This document shows, piece by piece, positions 21,588-32,547 of a stretch of 64,000 nucleotides of DNA. The DNA lies in assembly GCA_037178625.1 (NCBI GenBank), contig JAWZXG010000048.1, positions 1-64,000 of the forward strand, read 5' to 3'. Source of the DNA: Skeletonema tropicum. Taxonomy: Eukaryota > Bacillariophyta > Thalassiosirophyceae > Thalassiosirales > Thalassiosiraceae. The notes under the pieces were generated by a model. That model did not search any database. It saw only the letters and a list, made by a program, of their open reading frames with translations, and was not told the DNA's origin. A program made the translations under genes and the position numbers. Position 1 is the first letter of the stretch. Every line of letters starts with the position of its first letter.

Positions 21588-21735
21588 ATAGCTACTATAC
21601 TGATTCCTACCAAGATCCCTGTAGAAAAAAGTTTGGAAAAAAATGGAGAATTTGTGACCATAAGGGGTTGGGCACCTCCCGGCCCCGTTATCGACACTTC
21701 ACTGCGCTTGTTTCGACCCGGGGCCCCGAGGGCCG

Positions 21736-22308
21736 ATCATGGAACTGGATATCAATTGTAGTCACACTCTCCGGCTGAGAGATACTATCAACCTTCATCA
21801 CACTCCCCGACTGAGAAACACTATCAGCCTTAGCCTCGCTCCCCATTTCTGATACAGACTCATCAGCGAAAGTGACTCGTGGCGTAGTGGATTTCTTCTT
21901 CGGCTGCGAGAGGAATCGAGGTAGACGGAATGGTTCAAGTTCGCTAGTTTGATTCACTTCAAAATGAGTTTCATTCACCTCGCGATTCTTCTCTAGTAGG
22001 TCAATAAATTCTGTGCCATTCTGACGAAAATCATCACTGTCTTGGATGGAGGTCATGTTCACATTGTAGACATTTTCCCATAGCTCTGCGTAATTGGCCT
22101 GTACTTCGGGAGCGTCTGCAGGGATGGAAGCCAAATCATCATAACCAACTTCAGTGTTGTTGACCTGAGATTGCTCAGTGACATTCGCTGTGGCACCTTG
22201 GGCTACGGGAGTATTGGGCACACGAGATGTGTTAGAACGAAAGGCATCACCACCATTACGACGACGAGGCGGAGGCTTGACATTTGGTACACCTCGAGCA
22301 GTCATGAT
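21736..22308 (-). pseudogene. W gene fragment, left part, caught between G2 and H2
   Basis: The minus-strand frame starts at ATG 22305 (MTARGVPNVKPPPRRRNGGD), right at the H2 border, and continues into the G2 end, so both ends of the real gene are lost. The ~190 codons are polar, rich in N, S, E and T, with a lysine/serine patch (QPKKKSTTPRVTF). Composition would suit a linker of a Gag-Pol polyprotein or a nuclear protein, but no domain is visible. It may continue the gene piece at 26235-26856, from which H2 would separate it. Confidence 0.5.
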
Positions 22309-22464
22309 CGGCCCTCGGGGCCCCCGTTCATGGAGTGCAGAGCAGCGTAATAGGGGGCCGCAGGTGCCCTTCTATTACAGGTGGGAAAATTCATTATTTT
22401 TCACCCCCATTATTCTACAGAGTTATAGGTAGGAATCAGTACATGTGTTTTTTAGTGAGAAGGT

Positions 22465-22743
22465 TTACTTTAGGGACACGTAGAGTCCTCGGTAGAGACT
22501 ACCGGCGTAGGATCTGTATGTGTTCCTATGTAGAAAGCAAGAAGTACCTGTTGAAAGCGAGAAATTGACTGTACTAGATGCGCTTTTTGAGCATCTATAT
22601 CGGTCTGTACGAGAAAGAAATACAGGTTTTACACGGGCGTTAGTCGATTTAGTTTTTGTCTTTCTTCGTCGCGAGAAAATGTCTTTTTGTAAAACTGTGC
22701 TTGATATATCGAATCGTGCGCTTGCAGATGTTTTACTGATCAC
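22465..22743 (-). CDS. Conserved small module near the GC-rich end of H2
   Basis: Equivalent of the H1 module. It keeps PVFLSRTDR and GTSCFLHRNTYRSYAGS but diverges after that because of length differences in a short G-rich tract that is expanded in H1. The start codon is unclear. Confidence 0.42.
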   Translation of the reverse strand: MISKTSASARFDISSTVLQKDIFSRRRKTKTKSTNARVKPVFLSRTDRYRCSKSASSTVNFSLSTGTSCFLHRNTYRSYAGSLYRGLYVSLK

Positions 22744-24809
22744 CAGATGCAGACGCTTAATTGAGTTGTTGTATTCTTTGTGGTGAGAAAGTGTCTGTTT
22801 TGTAAAACTGTGCAGTGATCAATTTTACTAATCACCAGATGAAGATCCTGCGAAGTAATCACTTGGGATTTCATGATCCTTCTTCGCTTCTTTCCACTTC
22901 TTGTTCGGGTTATGATGTCAGTAATCCTGGTTGTCAGGTCTGTCCTGTCTTTGATGAAATCGCCCTTGATTGCTGCTGCGTATGATGTTTTTGTGATTTC
23001 CTCTAACTTTCTCTTGCTATACCTCGTCTTCGACTCTTCTGCCTTCCCCTCCAAGTATTTCACCCAATTTGCTCGCTTCTTGTACGATTCGCAGAACTGG
23101 CCATTTTGCTTTCTCTTGCAATTTTTTAATCGGTTCGTTGAAATGTTGCTTCCGGTCCAGTATATGGCACTGTCCGACGGGTATGCTTGATCTTTGGAGC
23201 CAAGTGTTTTGCCTCTGCTGGTAGCCACGTACATTGTTCCAAGAAACTTGCTAATCTCCCACAACTCATCTGCTGGATCTATTATCATGCGGTTCCAGCG
23301 GTCTCCTTTGTCGAATCCAGCTTCGAGTCCTTGACAGCGGTGGATGGTGATGGCGTAGGCAATTTGCAATGGCATGAATAATGCGGTGCAGCATCCCCTG
23401 TTGCAAATCTGCTCGTAGGGTGGGATTGGCACGTGCTGTGCGCAATAAGTTGGGGTAGGATGCATTTGTATCAGTATGAAATGAGTTAGTAGTGTTTTCG
23501 CAGAGAGTGGCAATTGTCTTGTGTCTTTCGTGTGTCAACTTTTACTCACCGTTGGGTTGTTCTTGTCCCATGGGTCCTCGCCTGGTGGTGGTTTGTATGT
23601 AGGGAAATCCACAACAATGTACTTCGGTAGGCTAACCTCACCTTTACCGTTTGGTCCAACGGAGCGATCCTTATCGTAAACGATCTCGACTACTACCCCA
23701 ATAGCTGAGACGTACAATCCTGAGTTGGGATCGATGTTGGCTGACTCCAAGCAAACATGTGCACCTACGCACACATCAAAGGTGTAGAATAGCCTCCTGC
23801 CGTAAAAGTGCAACTGGTATGCTGTGTTATTGCCCGCCATCCTGCTGCTGAATTGACACCTGAGCCTAGCTATTGGTACTTTCAGTCGTTCGTGTGTTTT
23901 GATCAGCATGTCTACGTAGGCAGTTGCATTTGTTTATTAGGTAAAATTGTTCAGTGATCGATTATACTAAAATGATTCAATAAGCAAGCGATACTTAGTG
24001 CGGCAGTGCACATGCACACAAAATAAACTCACATGATAGTTGAATCAGGAGAGGCCTTCTCTCCGACAGGTACCGGTTTAGACTTTTTCGTGACAGCACC
24101 TTTCTCGGACAAATCCGGTTCATCATCATCTTGAACAGGCTGATCACGGGAGCCCGAATGAGTTTTGTCTTCAAGTACAAGTTTCCCGTTCTCATCACTG
24201 GTGTGAAGTTGAAGGTTGAAAAAAAAACTTGTAAGTAAAAAGGAAAGACAGAATTTGTAAAACGGTACAATGAACAAAAATACCAAAATCATTGAACCAC
24301 ACGAAGGTTAACCTTCTCTCTTACCAAAAATGCTCACAATTTGAAGTGTACGGCGCTTGGCTTGTACCTCCTTTCTGAGCAATAGCGGCAAACATTAAGA
24401 AGTTGACCGCTGCAGACACCAGATCATCTTTGTCAGTAGAATCAGTCTTACCAACTGGGACATTCGGGTAATGTTCAGACAGTTCATTCAGGATGTACTT
24501 GATTGACCCGACTTCAAAGACGGAAAGAGCAGAAAAGAGCAGTTGTTCCTTCTCCAACTTGGCAACGTCAAACCCATCGCCTAATGCAACAGACGCTAGC
24601 AGCAAGAAGATACGATCGTCGGTACGCACCAAACGCCAATTGATGTCTGTTACGCTCAATGCAATGACAGGAGCCGACGGTTTAGCGGCAGTCTTGACCC
24701 CTGACGAAGTAAGACGTGCATCGACATTGCTCCGATTCCGCACGGCACGGAAGCCCTTACCATTACTACCAACGGTGGATATAACTGGATTTGTGTTGCC
24801 AAACTTCAT
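22740..24809 (-). CDS. Helicase-like fusion gene of H2 with frameshifted C-terminus
   Basis: Exons 24809-24325, 24197-24033, 23847-23550 and 23435-22740 correspond exactly to H1 (constant offset 16,852) and keep phase. The late Pif1 motifs AYAITIHRCQG and YVATSRGKTLG are intact. Relative to H1 a GGTT is missing near 22914, so the last residues are replaced by another frame, extending the protein to about 547 residues. Both versions lack the nucleotide-binding motifs. The substitutions that do occur are few, so the two copies are recent. Confidence 0.7.
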
Positions 24810-25521
24810 TATTTATTCGGACAATGTAGAAATGTGATGATGTAAATGATGCAATGCATAATTTATGAGAGCTGTTGAACGGCTCGACAACGTACAAACT
24901 GCCTACATAACCGCCGCCAACGCACCAGCGCAATAATCAGCAGAGAACAATGCAATCAATAACCAACCACGTCATGAAGTAAACGAGTTCCTTCGTAAGC
25001 TACGTCGGCAACACAAGATCTTGTGGTTCAACACATCGACAACACGTCGACAAAAAGATTCAGCTCAACACAAGACGTCGACGTGGAGTTAAGAACTGAC
25101 GTATTGATCAGTACGTGGCCAAAGATCGGCAGTTATTCAAATGCAAACACGTCGGCAACCAACGTCGGCGTCTATTTAGACTTGCATCAATAGACGACTC
25201 GGCAGATAATGTAATTGAGCCAATGTCGACCTGAGTACTTGCTGCATGAACTTAAATACTTTTTTGTTCATTGGATTTTGCCAACACCTGACTTCTGGTA
25301 CTTTGTGACGTAAGACGATTGGAATCAAGTGTACTAATTCCTTAAGTAACGAAGTTTACCACGTCACTCAGAGAAAAAATTAAGAAAATAGAGGGTGACG
25401 GGGATGCACACCGGAAAGAACGAAGAAGCTCATCGACAATCTGACTTAATTAGCCTGGAAAAGTCCTTTTTAGCACAAATCAAGCGATTTTTAGATCTAA
25501 ATCATAAGATATAGCATCTAA

Positions 25522-25755
25522 ATGACAATCAAAATGGGCATTTCAGCGGGGATGGGAGGGGGGAAAATCCCAACACTTCAAGTTGAAGTTCCGGAAGTAA
25601 TTCAGAGCAAAGCACGTAGCTACGCTACTTTGGATCTCCCCGATGGAAAAGATATGCCTTGTACGCTGGCCCACGCCCACGAAACGCCAACAAAACTTAC
25701 GACCGTTAGAACAATGACAGCTACCACGCCTTTTCTCATTCTTGAGACCTTTTGA
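25522..25755 (+). CDS. 77-aa ORF divergent from the H2 helicase-like gene
   Basis: ATG in TAAATGACAATC context opens MTIKMGISAGMGGGKIPTLQ and runs to 25755 on the plus strand, opposite to the main gene. In H1 the same place (about 8670) has a short replacement that breaks the frame. No family is recognised; it may be chance. The surrounding 24840-25960 otherwise holds the ACGTCG cluster and no gene. Confidence 0.25.
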   Translation: MTIKMGISAGMGGGKIPTLQVEVPEVIQSKARSYATLDLPDGKDMPCTLAHAHETPTKLTTVRTMTATTPFLILETF

Positions 25756-26234
25756 TTCAAATTTTTTGTGGCCTGTCTCCATGCAATTAGAACCGCTGAT
25801 GAAGGTGGCTAAGCTCCACCGAAACTCGTAATTAATGAATCATAAAGAGTTCGGTTATATTGCTTACTACCATCATCTGGAAAAACTCCTAGCTTGTAAT
25901 AAGGACTTCGTGGCTTATTGCATTCAAGACATTTCTTTTCACATTGATAAAGATTGACAACGTCATTGCAGAGCAACTTTATAGCCGTATTCTATTGTAA
26001 AGAGACTAATTGGTAAAATTGTGCACAGCACAATTATACCAATTAAGGCCAACGTCATTGCAGAGCAACTTTATAGCCGAATTCCGTTGTATAAAGACTA
26101 CTGACAAGCCACACAGCAAATGGCCAACAGCAAGATGACGACACAATACTTTACAGGCCCCGAGGGCCCGCGCTGAACCCGCCACATACACCGCTGCACG
26201 CCACCACTATTGCACCATTCTGCGCGCCCCTGTT

Positions 26235-26856
26235 TATAAGTTCCTTCGACTCCTCCGAGAACTTCTCCCAATACTTCTTTTCTTCTGGAGTGAGCTGGCG
26301 GTGCGCATCTCCCGGCAAGAATCCCTTTCTTCGCTCCCCTAAGCTGGACATCATTACGTCATACCACTGGTCATCATCCAATTTGTCATCCGTTACACCC
26401 CCAAAATCAATGGTATTGATTTCATACCCAGCCTTTTGGTATGCAGCACGAGTATGGTTGACATTTCTGCACTCATTGACAATCTGATGACGACGTGATA
26501 CCATATCTCTTTTGTTGCGAGCGTCGACCATGCTTGCTTCCTGCTTATACGCAGCCAAAAGCTCATCAGGGCTCAATGTGCGACTTCCTCCCCCTCTGCT
26601 GTGAACAATAGACTGGGTCAGAGTACTCAAGGAAACAACATTATCCAATTCCTTCACACCACTGATGAAACGTTTGAACATCTCAAATTTCTCCTTGGAC
26701 AGAAGCGGCGTGCCACTACGAAGCATGAACTCAGTGACATCTGTTTCCCATTTTGCAATAGTAGGGACAAGACGGACACGTTTGGAGTGTACATCAAGCG
26801 GGGTGTTGATGCGGTTGTACACCTCGTTCTTCGCATGCTCAGCAGCGATAGATAAC
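26235..26856 (-). pseudogene. W gene fragment, right part
   Basis: The minus-strand frame is open across the whole segment and has ordinary protein character: IAKWETDVTEFMLRSGTPLL, then LTPEEKKYWEKFSEESKELI at the H2 border. It is cut by H2 on one side and by the truncated E on the other (its open frame runs on into both by chance). The final motif recalls the Gag-to-protease linker of copia-type polyproteins in algae, but this is from memory and weak. I treat it as a dead fragment of a retroelement or host gene. Confidence 0.5.
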
Positions 26857-28565
26857 TCTGTGGTGTAGATGATCAAAACAAAGTAGCCGAGTGATTCCGT
26901 CTGATTGGATAACAGTGGAGGCGGAGGGGGAGTGGATCTGTCGAATTAATAAATGATGTCGTCTGTTAAATAACAAAGTTGGGGAGGGGGGAGACAACAA
27001 AATGATTAATTTTAGTGGCGAGGACAATGGCGTTGTATTTGTGATCAAATTAAATAAAAATATGAAAGAGCACACGTACCTCCAAACAGAGAGCATCAAT
27101 CCCCAAGTGCTGTTACTGCCACTTCTGGCAATATGTACGTGGACTATGCCGATCAAAATAAATAATCACGCATGTCTTTGTAAATGATAGATAAGCATTA
27201 TCAGTGACCCCAGCCGATGATCACGCCGCAAGCGCTCATAATATTGTTGAATCGCCGATATTATTGGTGTGTAACACTGTAGGCGAGCACGGTCCATGAA
27301 GATGTTATCGTGCATGTGAAGAAGATCGTTATTTTATTTTCATCAACGGACACAAGATAATATGTCGAAGGGCCCAAAACAAAGATGAATGCAGGAGGCG
27401 GTTTATTCCTTGAGCATCATCGGTAGATAACGACTCTATGTGGATGTTGGCGGCGCTTTGGGGTGATGCACCAATCGGCGGCGAAGGTAGCAAGGGTGGA
27501 GTTGTGGACGCCATGGTCGTTATTTATTTTTGAAAATGCTGTATTCATAAACGACGTTGCACATCTATCAGGAGAAGCAGGGAAAGGGTCAAATTTGGAT
27601 TTCTGTCCTTCTTTCTTCGGTCTTAGACGCATTTGCTACACACATGACAAAAACATCCCAAATAGTAATGGGAGTGTTTGATAAAGGGCACTTAAAAAAT
27701 GAGCCCAGAACCTATTCCAACAGCGCTTGGCCGATGAGAACAAAAAAATCTGATGTGACAGCATCTCAATTCTGATGAATGCACTAAATCAGAATATATT
27801 CTGATTTGTCAGAATAAAATTCTGACAAATCGGAAAAGATTCTGTCAAATCAGAATATATTCTGATACAACAAAATTAAACTGCAAAAACACAATATTCC
27901 AGTTTCAGAGGTTATTGGTGTGTAACACTGTAGGCGAGCACGGTCCATGAAGATGTTATCGTGCATGTGAAGAAGATCGTTATTTTATTTTCATCAACGG
28001 ACACAAGATAATATGTCGAAGGGCCCAAAACAAAGATGAATGCAGGAGGCGGTTTATTCCTTGAGCATCATCGGTAGATAACGACTCTATGTGGATGTTG
28101 GCGGCGCTTTGGGGTGATGCACCCATCGGCGGCGAAGGTAGCAAGGGCGGAGTTGTGGACGCCATGGTCGTTATTTATTTTGAAAATGCTGTACATATTC
28201 ATAAACGACGTTGCACATCTATCAGGAGAAGCAGGGAAAGGGTCACATTTGGATTTCTGTCCTTCTTTCTTCGGTCTTAGACGCATTTGCTACACACATG
28301 ACAAAAACATCCCAAATAGTAATGGGAGTGTTTGATAAAGGGCACTTAAAAAATGAGCCCAGAACCTATTCCAACAGCGCTTGGCCGATGAGAACAAAAA
28401 AATCTGATGTGACAGCATCTCAATTCTGATGAATGCACTAAATCAGAATATATTCTGATTTGTCAGAATAAAATTCTGACAAATCGGAAAAGATTCTGTC
28501 AAATCAGAATATATTCTGATACAACAAAATTAAACTGCAAAAACACAATATTCCAGTTTCAGAGG
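26857..28565 (-). mobile_element. Truncated nested E pair, inverted copy
   Basis: Reading leftward from 28565, the outer E end (28565-27914), a TT (AA on the minus strand), then the inner E end at 27911 and on to 26857 reproduce arm 1 (11385 to about 13,090) base for base. The element stops at 26857 at AACTCTGTGG and is joined to W. The host gene is interrupted at the identical base of G4. The copy therefore descends from the same insertion as E1a/E1b and was duplicated with it. Confidence 0.88.
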
Positions 28566-29771
28566 TCACCAGAAGGAGTAGACGCTGGTATGTCCGTTTC
28601 AGACGGATGATGAGTATTCACTGGAGTTGCGGCACTACCATTGCTCTCTTTAGGGCACTGCTGTTCGATGTCATAATTTTTTGATGATTGCTTTAACTTT
28701 AACAAAGAACTCGCCTGCTCGACATCGTCATAATCATTATTATTATCGCATGATCTCCATGATTTGCATGATGCATCAAATGCTTCTGCCTGCTCAAAGT
28801 TAGTGCATCTAACATGAGCGGGAGAGATGCAATCGCCTTGCTTTGTCTGCAGAAGAGGTATATCATGCTCGTTCTTGTTGTTGTCGACAACATCTTTTTT
28901 GTTGCCCGCTGTCACACCGCCATTGCTGAAGTAAATGAAAATAGGGATAAGTAAGGATAAGTGATTAGTTTTTGACATGACGACATTCATATGGGAGAAA
29001 CAATACCAGTTCAAGTTCAAAATAAATTTGCATACATCACAATTTTATTTTTGGCATGAACTCTATGGAAGGTTAATACCACACAGCAAAAAGCGACTTA
29101 AATGTAGATGAATGAGCGATCCTTTCTATGTTGTTCGTACGATCAATCTACGTAATGTTTTACGCAGTGTTAAGCGTTTCGCTTATACATGAAATTCTGA
29201 ATCACATAAGACGCTTCTTCCAATTTCAGCTCATCTTAACAATACACTTTCGGACTTACCCATTAGACAATACGCTGGAACACTCTGGAGCAGCCAACGA
29301 CTGCAAGTTATGACTGTTATTTACACAACGGCCATAATTCATTATTCCAGCTTTGCTTTCTGCATCCGATTTGTAGAACTGAGCCGAGCTTGAACCGTTA
29401 CAGGTAACGTTGCGATTGGAAATGACATTGTAAGCGATAGATAATTGTTCCTGTCTGGTGCGATATAGATCCATTACGCATCCTAGCTCAGACAATACAT
29501 GTTTTAGTTCACGCATATTGCAAGAGGAAAGAACAAGCCTCAGAAGAGTATGTGGATCAGTAGAGTGTTCGAAGCATGGATTGCGCGATGATTGTAATTC
29601 TACTATTTCGCGGAAGATATGATCGCCTACACGCACTTTCGGCCATTGGACGTTGTAAATTATTTGACGAATAGACAGAAATGAGCATCTAACACCCTTC
29701 CGAGCGCTCTTGCTGTTCACGTCGGAAGAGGATGGTTGCTGTTGCTGCGCTTTCTCTCTTGAAGTGTGCAT
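28566..29771 (-). pseudogene. 5' part of the 587-aa gene in G4
   Basis: Exon 1 is 29771-29260, intron 29259-28926 and the start of exon 2 28925-28566, all identical in structure to G2 and G3. The gene is cut by the E terminus at the same codon as in G2. The rest of exon 2 and exon 3 are missing because the E copy itself is truncated. Confidence 0.8.
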
Positions 29772-31251
29772 ATTTTATACGGTCAATTTTGTTCGTGGTT
29801 TGGTTATGCCGGTCCGTAATGGTCACATATTTAAGATATTGATTTGCGTGCGAGGAATGTCATACGCAAGCCACTCATTATTATTTATGCACTCTTCTAA
29901 TTGCATGTGGTGTTCCGTAGCATGATAGTCGATGAGTGGCTGCGCGGAAAAGTCACGGATGGCGACATGTTCTTCCTGCCAGCAGAGAAGCTGACACGTT
30001 GAAGTTAGGAGAGGAACAAGTGACGTCATATATTTGAGAATATGTAAAACGCGATCGGTATAAAGTACTGTCAAACGCGATCGGTAACTCGGTTTTTGCA
30101 TGATCGATGATCGTGCAGAAAAAGAGAAAAAGATGCCACCACAATGGCCTACAATGGCACCCCTAGTATGGCCGCCTATCTCAGTCCATGAGTATATTTC
30201 ATAAGGTATCGATGGCCCATCCCTTAAACGACATTATGGCGATTTTTTCGCAGCAGTGTGGCGTTTCGGCTGCTGTAGGGGTGGAGATAATATCATTGCA
30301 ATCCACTTCATTGAGATTTGAAATGAAAACAACCACCTTCCCTGCACCCATCGAAGATGATAAACATCTATAGGCACTACCCCTCCGCTACCCATCGCCG
30401 ATGGTAATATGAAGTGAGATTCTGGTTGCTCGGAATGACCATTAAAGCCCCCCCACACCTCCAAAATACCAAGGACACAAGATGTGCACAAAATTGCATA
30501 AATAATTTGACACTCTAACACAACAATAAGCCTGTAGACGGCGGATCGAGCGGCTCTAAAGACCGCAACTCATCAACATTATTATATGTAAGAAGTGTCG
30601 GCTATTTATTGTCCATAATATTGCAATAGGCTGGATAAAAATAGCAACATCATAGACAGAAATGACATTTATGTAGCATGTATTAGTCATTTATTTATGC
30701 GGTGTAGACAGTTGTAATAATAAAACCCTGCGGCTGAATAGTTGCAAAGGGTGTTGTCTGCGATATAGTTCACTGGATATTACTACTGGTAGGGTTTGTG
30801 CAACGTGGTGGCTATGAGAGTAGCGGCTATCATGTTAGATACTGACTGTCGAACGAAAAAACATGCATGCATGCAGTTGCGCTCCAGGTTGCTCGGACAG
30901 CGCGCTGCACTTTTTTGTTAGCTGCTATCAAAATCTTATGCATCTACGATGCAATTTTGCTTGGAACGGCTCTAAGTAAGTAAGTGAGTATGTAATAAAA
31001 CGTTTCTGTTATAAGAATGTTATTAAACAAGCATTGCAGAGCAACTTTATAGACGGATACATTGCAAAAAAAAATCCAACACGAAATCCACAGAATAATT
31101 TTGACATCATGACACATTTATGTTACAAAAACAAGCATTGCAGAGCAAATTTATAGACGGGTACATTGCAAAAAAAAAACAGGCCCCGAGGGCCCGCGCC
31201 GCACTACACACCACACACAACATGCAGTCACAAATCGCCGCGCGCACCATT
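28566..31251 (-). mobile_element. Element G4, left-truncated, without H insertion
   Basis: Inverted copy of 4757-11384 of G2 minus H1. The iteron end is intact (GGCCCCGAGGGCCC at 31182-31195, iterons at 31032 and 31136, end at 31251 followed by TCAT). The other end is lost at the E junction. At about 30584 the H1 target reads through uninterrupted, proving the site was empty when the inverted duplication formed or that H1 was later lost here. Confidence 0.88.
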
Positions 31252-32108
31252 TCATATTCAGTCTGATGACGGTACCACAACACAATTGCTCGTACCATCG
31301 AATTGTCTCACGCAAGTGAATGAATCACGCAAGGGAAATGTATGTAAGCAGGAAGGCAAGCAACTTGATGAAGTCTCACAAGAGCTTAGTCCAGCCCAGC
31401 ACAAGTCTGTGCCTTACAACATCTCTTTCACTGGATCTTCCATTCTCGATGCGTGGCAAGAGTCTTACCCGATTGGTACTCAGGATGTCTATGATGCCAA
31501 CACTCATCTTACTGATGGCAGTTCTGAGAAGATTTATGGGGAGGATACTGACACAACTGAGCTCATTCATCACCGACATTTCAGATGGCGAAACTTGGAA
31601 TGAATGTTATGGGGAGAGGGAATATGGGGAGAAGTTATCTGGACAATACAGTCCGAACAATCTATGGGGAGAAACTGTCGAATCGTAGGGGAGTGACACA
31701 GGATGCGATATTTCGCGTATGTACGGATTCTATACAGTTATGTTATGGTAGGGTATCTAAGATACATTGTATGTAAGAGGTTGCGCTTTGAGAGGCTTTT
31801 GAAGCAAATCACGCTTGATCTCATAGAGAGGAAAAGAAATAAAATAAACAACAGTCAATTGACGCATCGGAACGATTTCTGAGGAGAAATCTGGAGCAAT
31901 CCACTTCCTTGTTGGAGAGATCTGACAGAACCGCTATTACTACGCAACCCTCTTACTGCTGCAAGTCTGCGCAAGTTAAGAGGGGAGGAAACTCACTTGT
32001 ACAAAAGTTCAACCTACTGTAACGAGTTTTCTGACCATTCAAGTATTCACAGATATCACGCTCTGAGGGAGCCTCACTTGCCTTAGCTGCACCATCAAGA
32101 CTGGTCAT
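31252..32108. other. Spacer Z2 with a gene remnant
   Basis: Inverted counterpart of Z1, bounded on both sides by TCAT. On the plus strand 31262-31603 keeps an open frame of protein-like composition (VSQELSPAQHKSVPYNISFT, then ILDAWQESYPIGTQDVYDAN, then a histidine-rich end) that Z1 has lost through homopolymer changes. The downstream half holds a second basic frame (LKQITLDLIERKRNKINN) after a shift. I do not recognise the family; it looks like a fragment trapped between two G elements. Confidence 0.55.
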
Positions 32109-32256
32109 CGGCCCTCGGGGCCCCGGGTCGAAACAAGCGCAGTGAAGTGTCGATAACGGGGCCGGGAGGTGCCCAACCCCTTATGGTCACAAATTCTCCA
32201 TTTTTTTCCAAACTTTTTTCTACAGGGATCTTGGTAGGAATCAGTATAGTAGCTAT

Positions 32257-32463
32257 TTAGTGAGAAAGTTTACCTGGTGGACACGTAGAGGCTCTGTAGA
32301 CCATACCGCTGTAGGATTTGTACTTGTTCCTACGTAGAAAGCGAGAAGTACCTGGCTTAAAGGTGCTTTTTACAGAAATTGATTGGCTATATCTGTCGAG
32401 GATACCGTCATTTGCAGAAAGAAATACAGGTACATTGTCATTATAGGTGACATGTTTCTTCAT
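32257..32463 (-). CDS. Conserved small module near the GC-rich end of G3
   Basis: Same 68-codon frame as in G2 (starts MKKHVTYND; contains RFLRRNKYKSYSG), immediately downstream of the hairpin that closes the main gene and about 150 bp from the element end. Its independent conservation in H argues that it is selected or recently shared. Confidence 0.45.
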   Translation of the reverse strand: MKKHVTYNDNVPVFLSANDGILDRYSQSISVKSTFKPGTSRFLRRNKYKSYSGMVYRASTCPPGKLSH

Positions 32464-32547
32464 CACGAGAAATATTCTCCCTTTGTTGTATCCTTTATTG
32501 ATTGTCGTTAATTTGTCATGTTGCCGTGATTGAAAATAAATTTGTCT

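Larger units (their letters stand above)
4757..21735 (+). mobile_element. Element G2, split by H1 and by nested E elements
   Basis: The G2 body is 4757-5437, 9370-11384 and 20263-21735, together about 4.17 kb, matching the uninterrupted G3 (4,161 bp) throughout. The left end is the iteron side (AATGGTGCGCG, then GGGCCCTCGGGGCC at 4813-4826). The right end is the terminal GC-rich motif at 21720-21734. Outer flanks are ATGA (left, in Z1) and ATCA (right, in W), which do not match, so this copy may be a recombinant of two G insertions. Between 4830 and 5437 I see no gene, only the iterons and AT-rich DNA. Confidence 0.88.
22309..26234 (-). mobile_element. Element H2, second H copy
   Basis: At 3,926 bp it is near-identical to H1 and has the same two ends (CGGCCCTCGGGGCC at left; inverted motif at 26156-26169, iterons at 25964 and 26056, hairpin at 26008-26044). 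The flanks are TGAT at left and TATA at right, which do not match. Either the element moved with surrounding DNA or one flank was replaced. Differences from H1 include a 4-base deletion at about 22914 that alters the C-terminus of the helicase-like gene. Confidence 0.88.

Noticed and set aside
26857..27205. Frames such as MINFSGEDNG and its complement MIGIVHVHIARSG, repeated in each E copy
   Set aside because: They overlap on opposite strands in AT-rich DNA, and identity between copies simply reflects recent duplication; there is no independent support for either.
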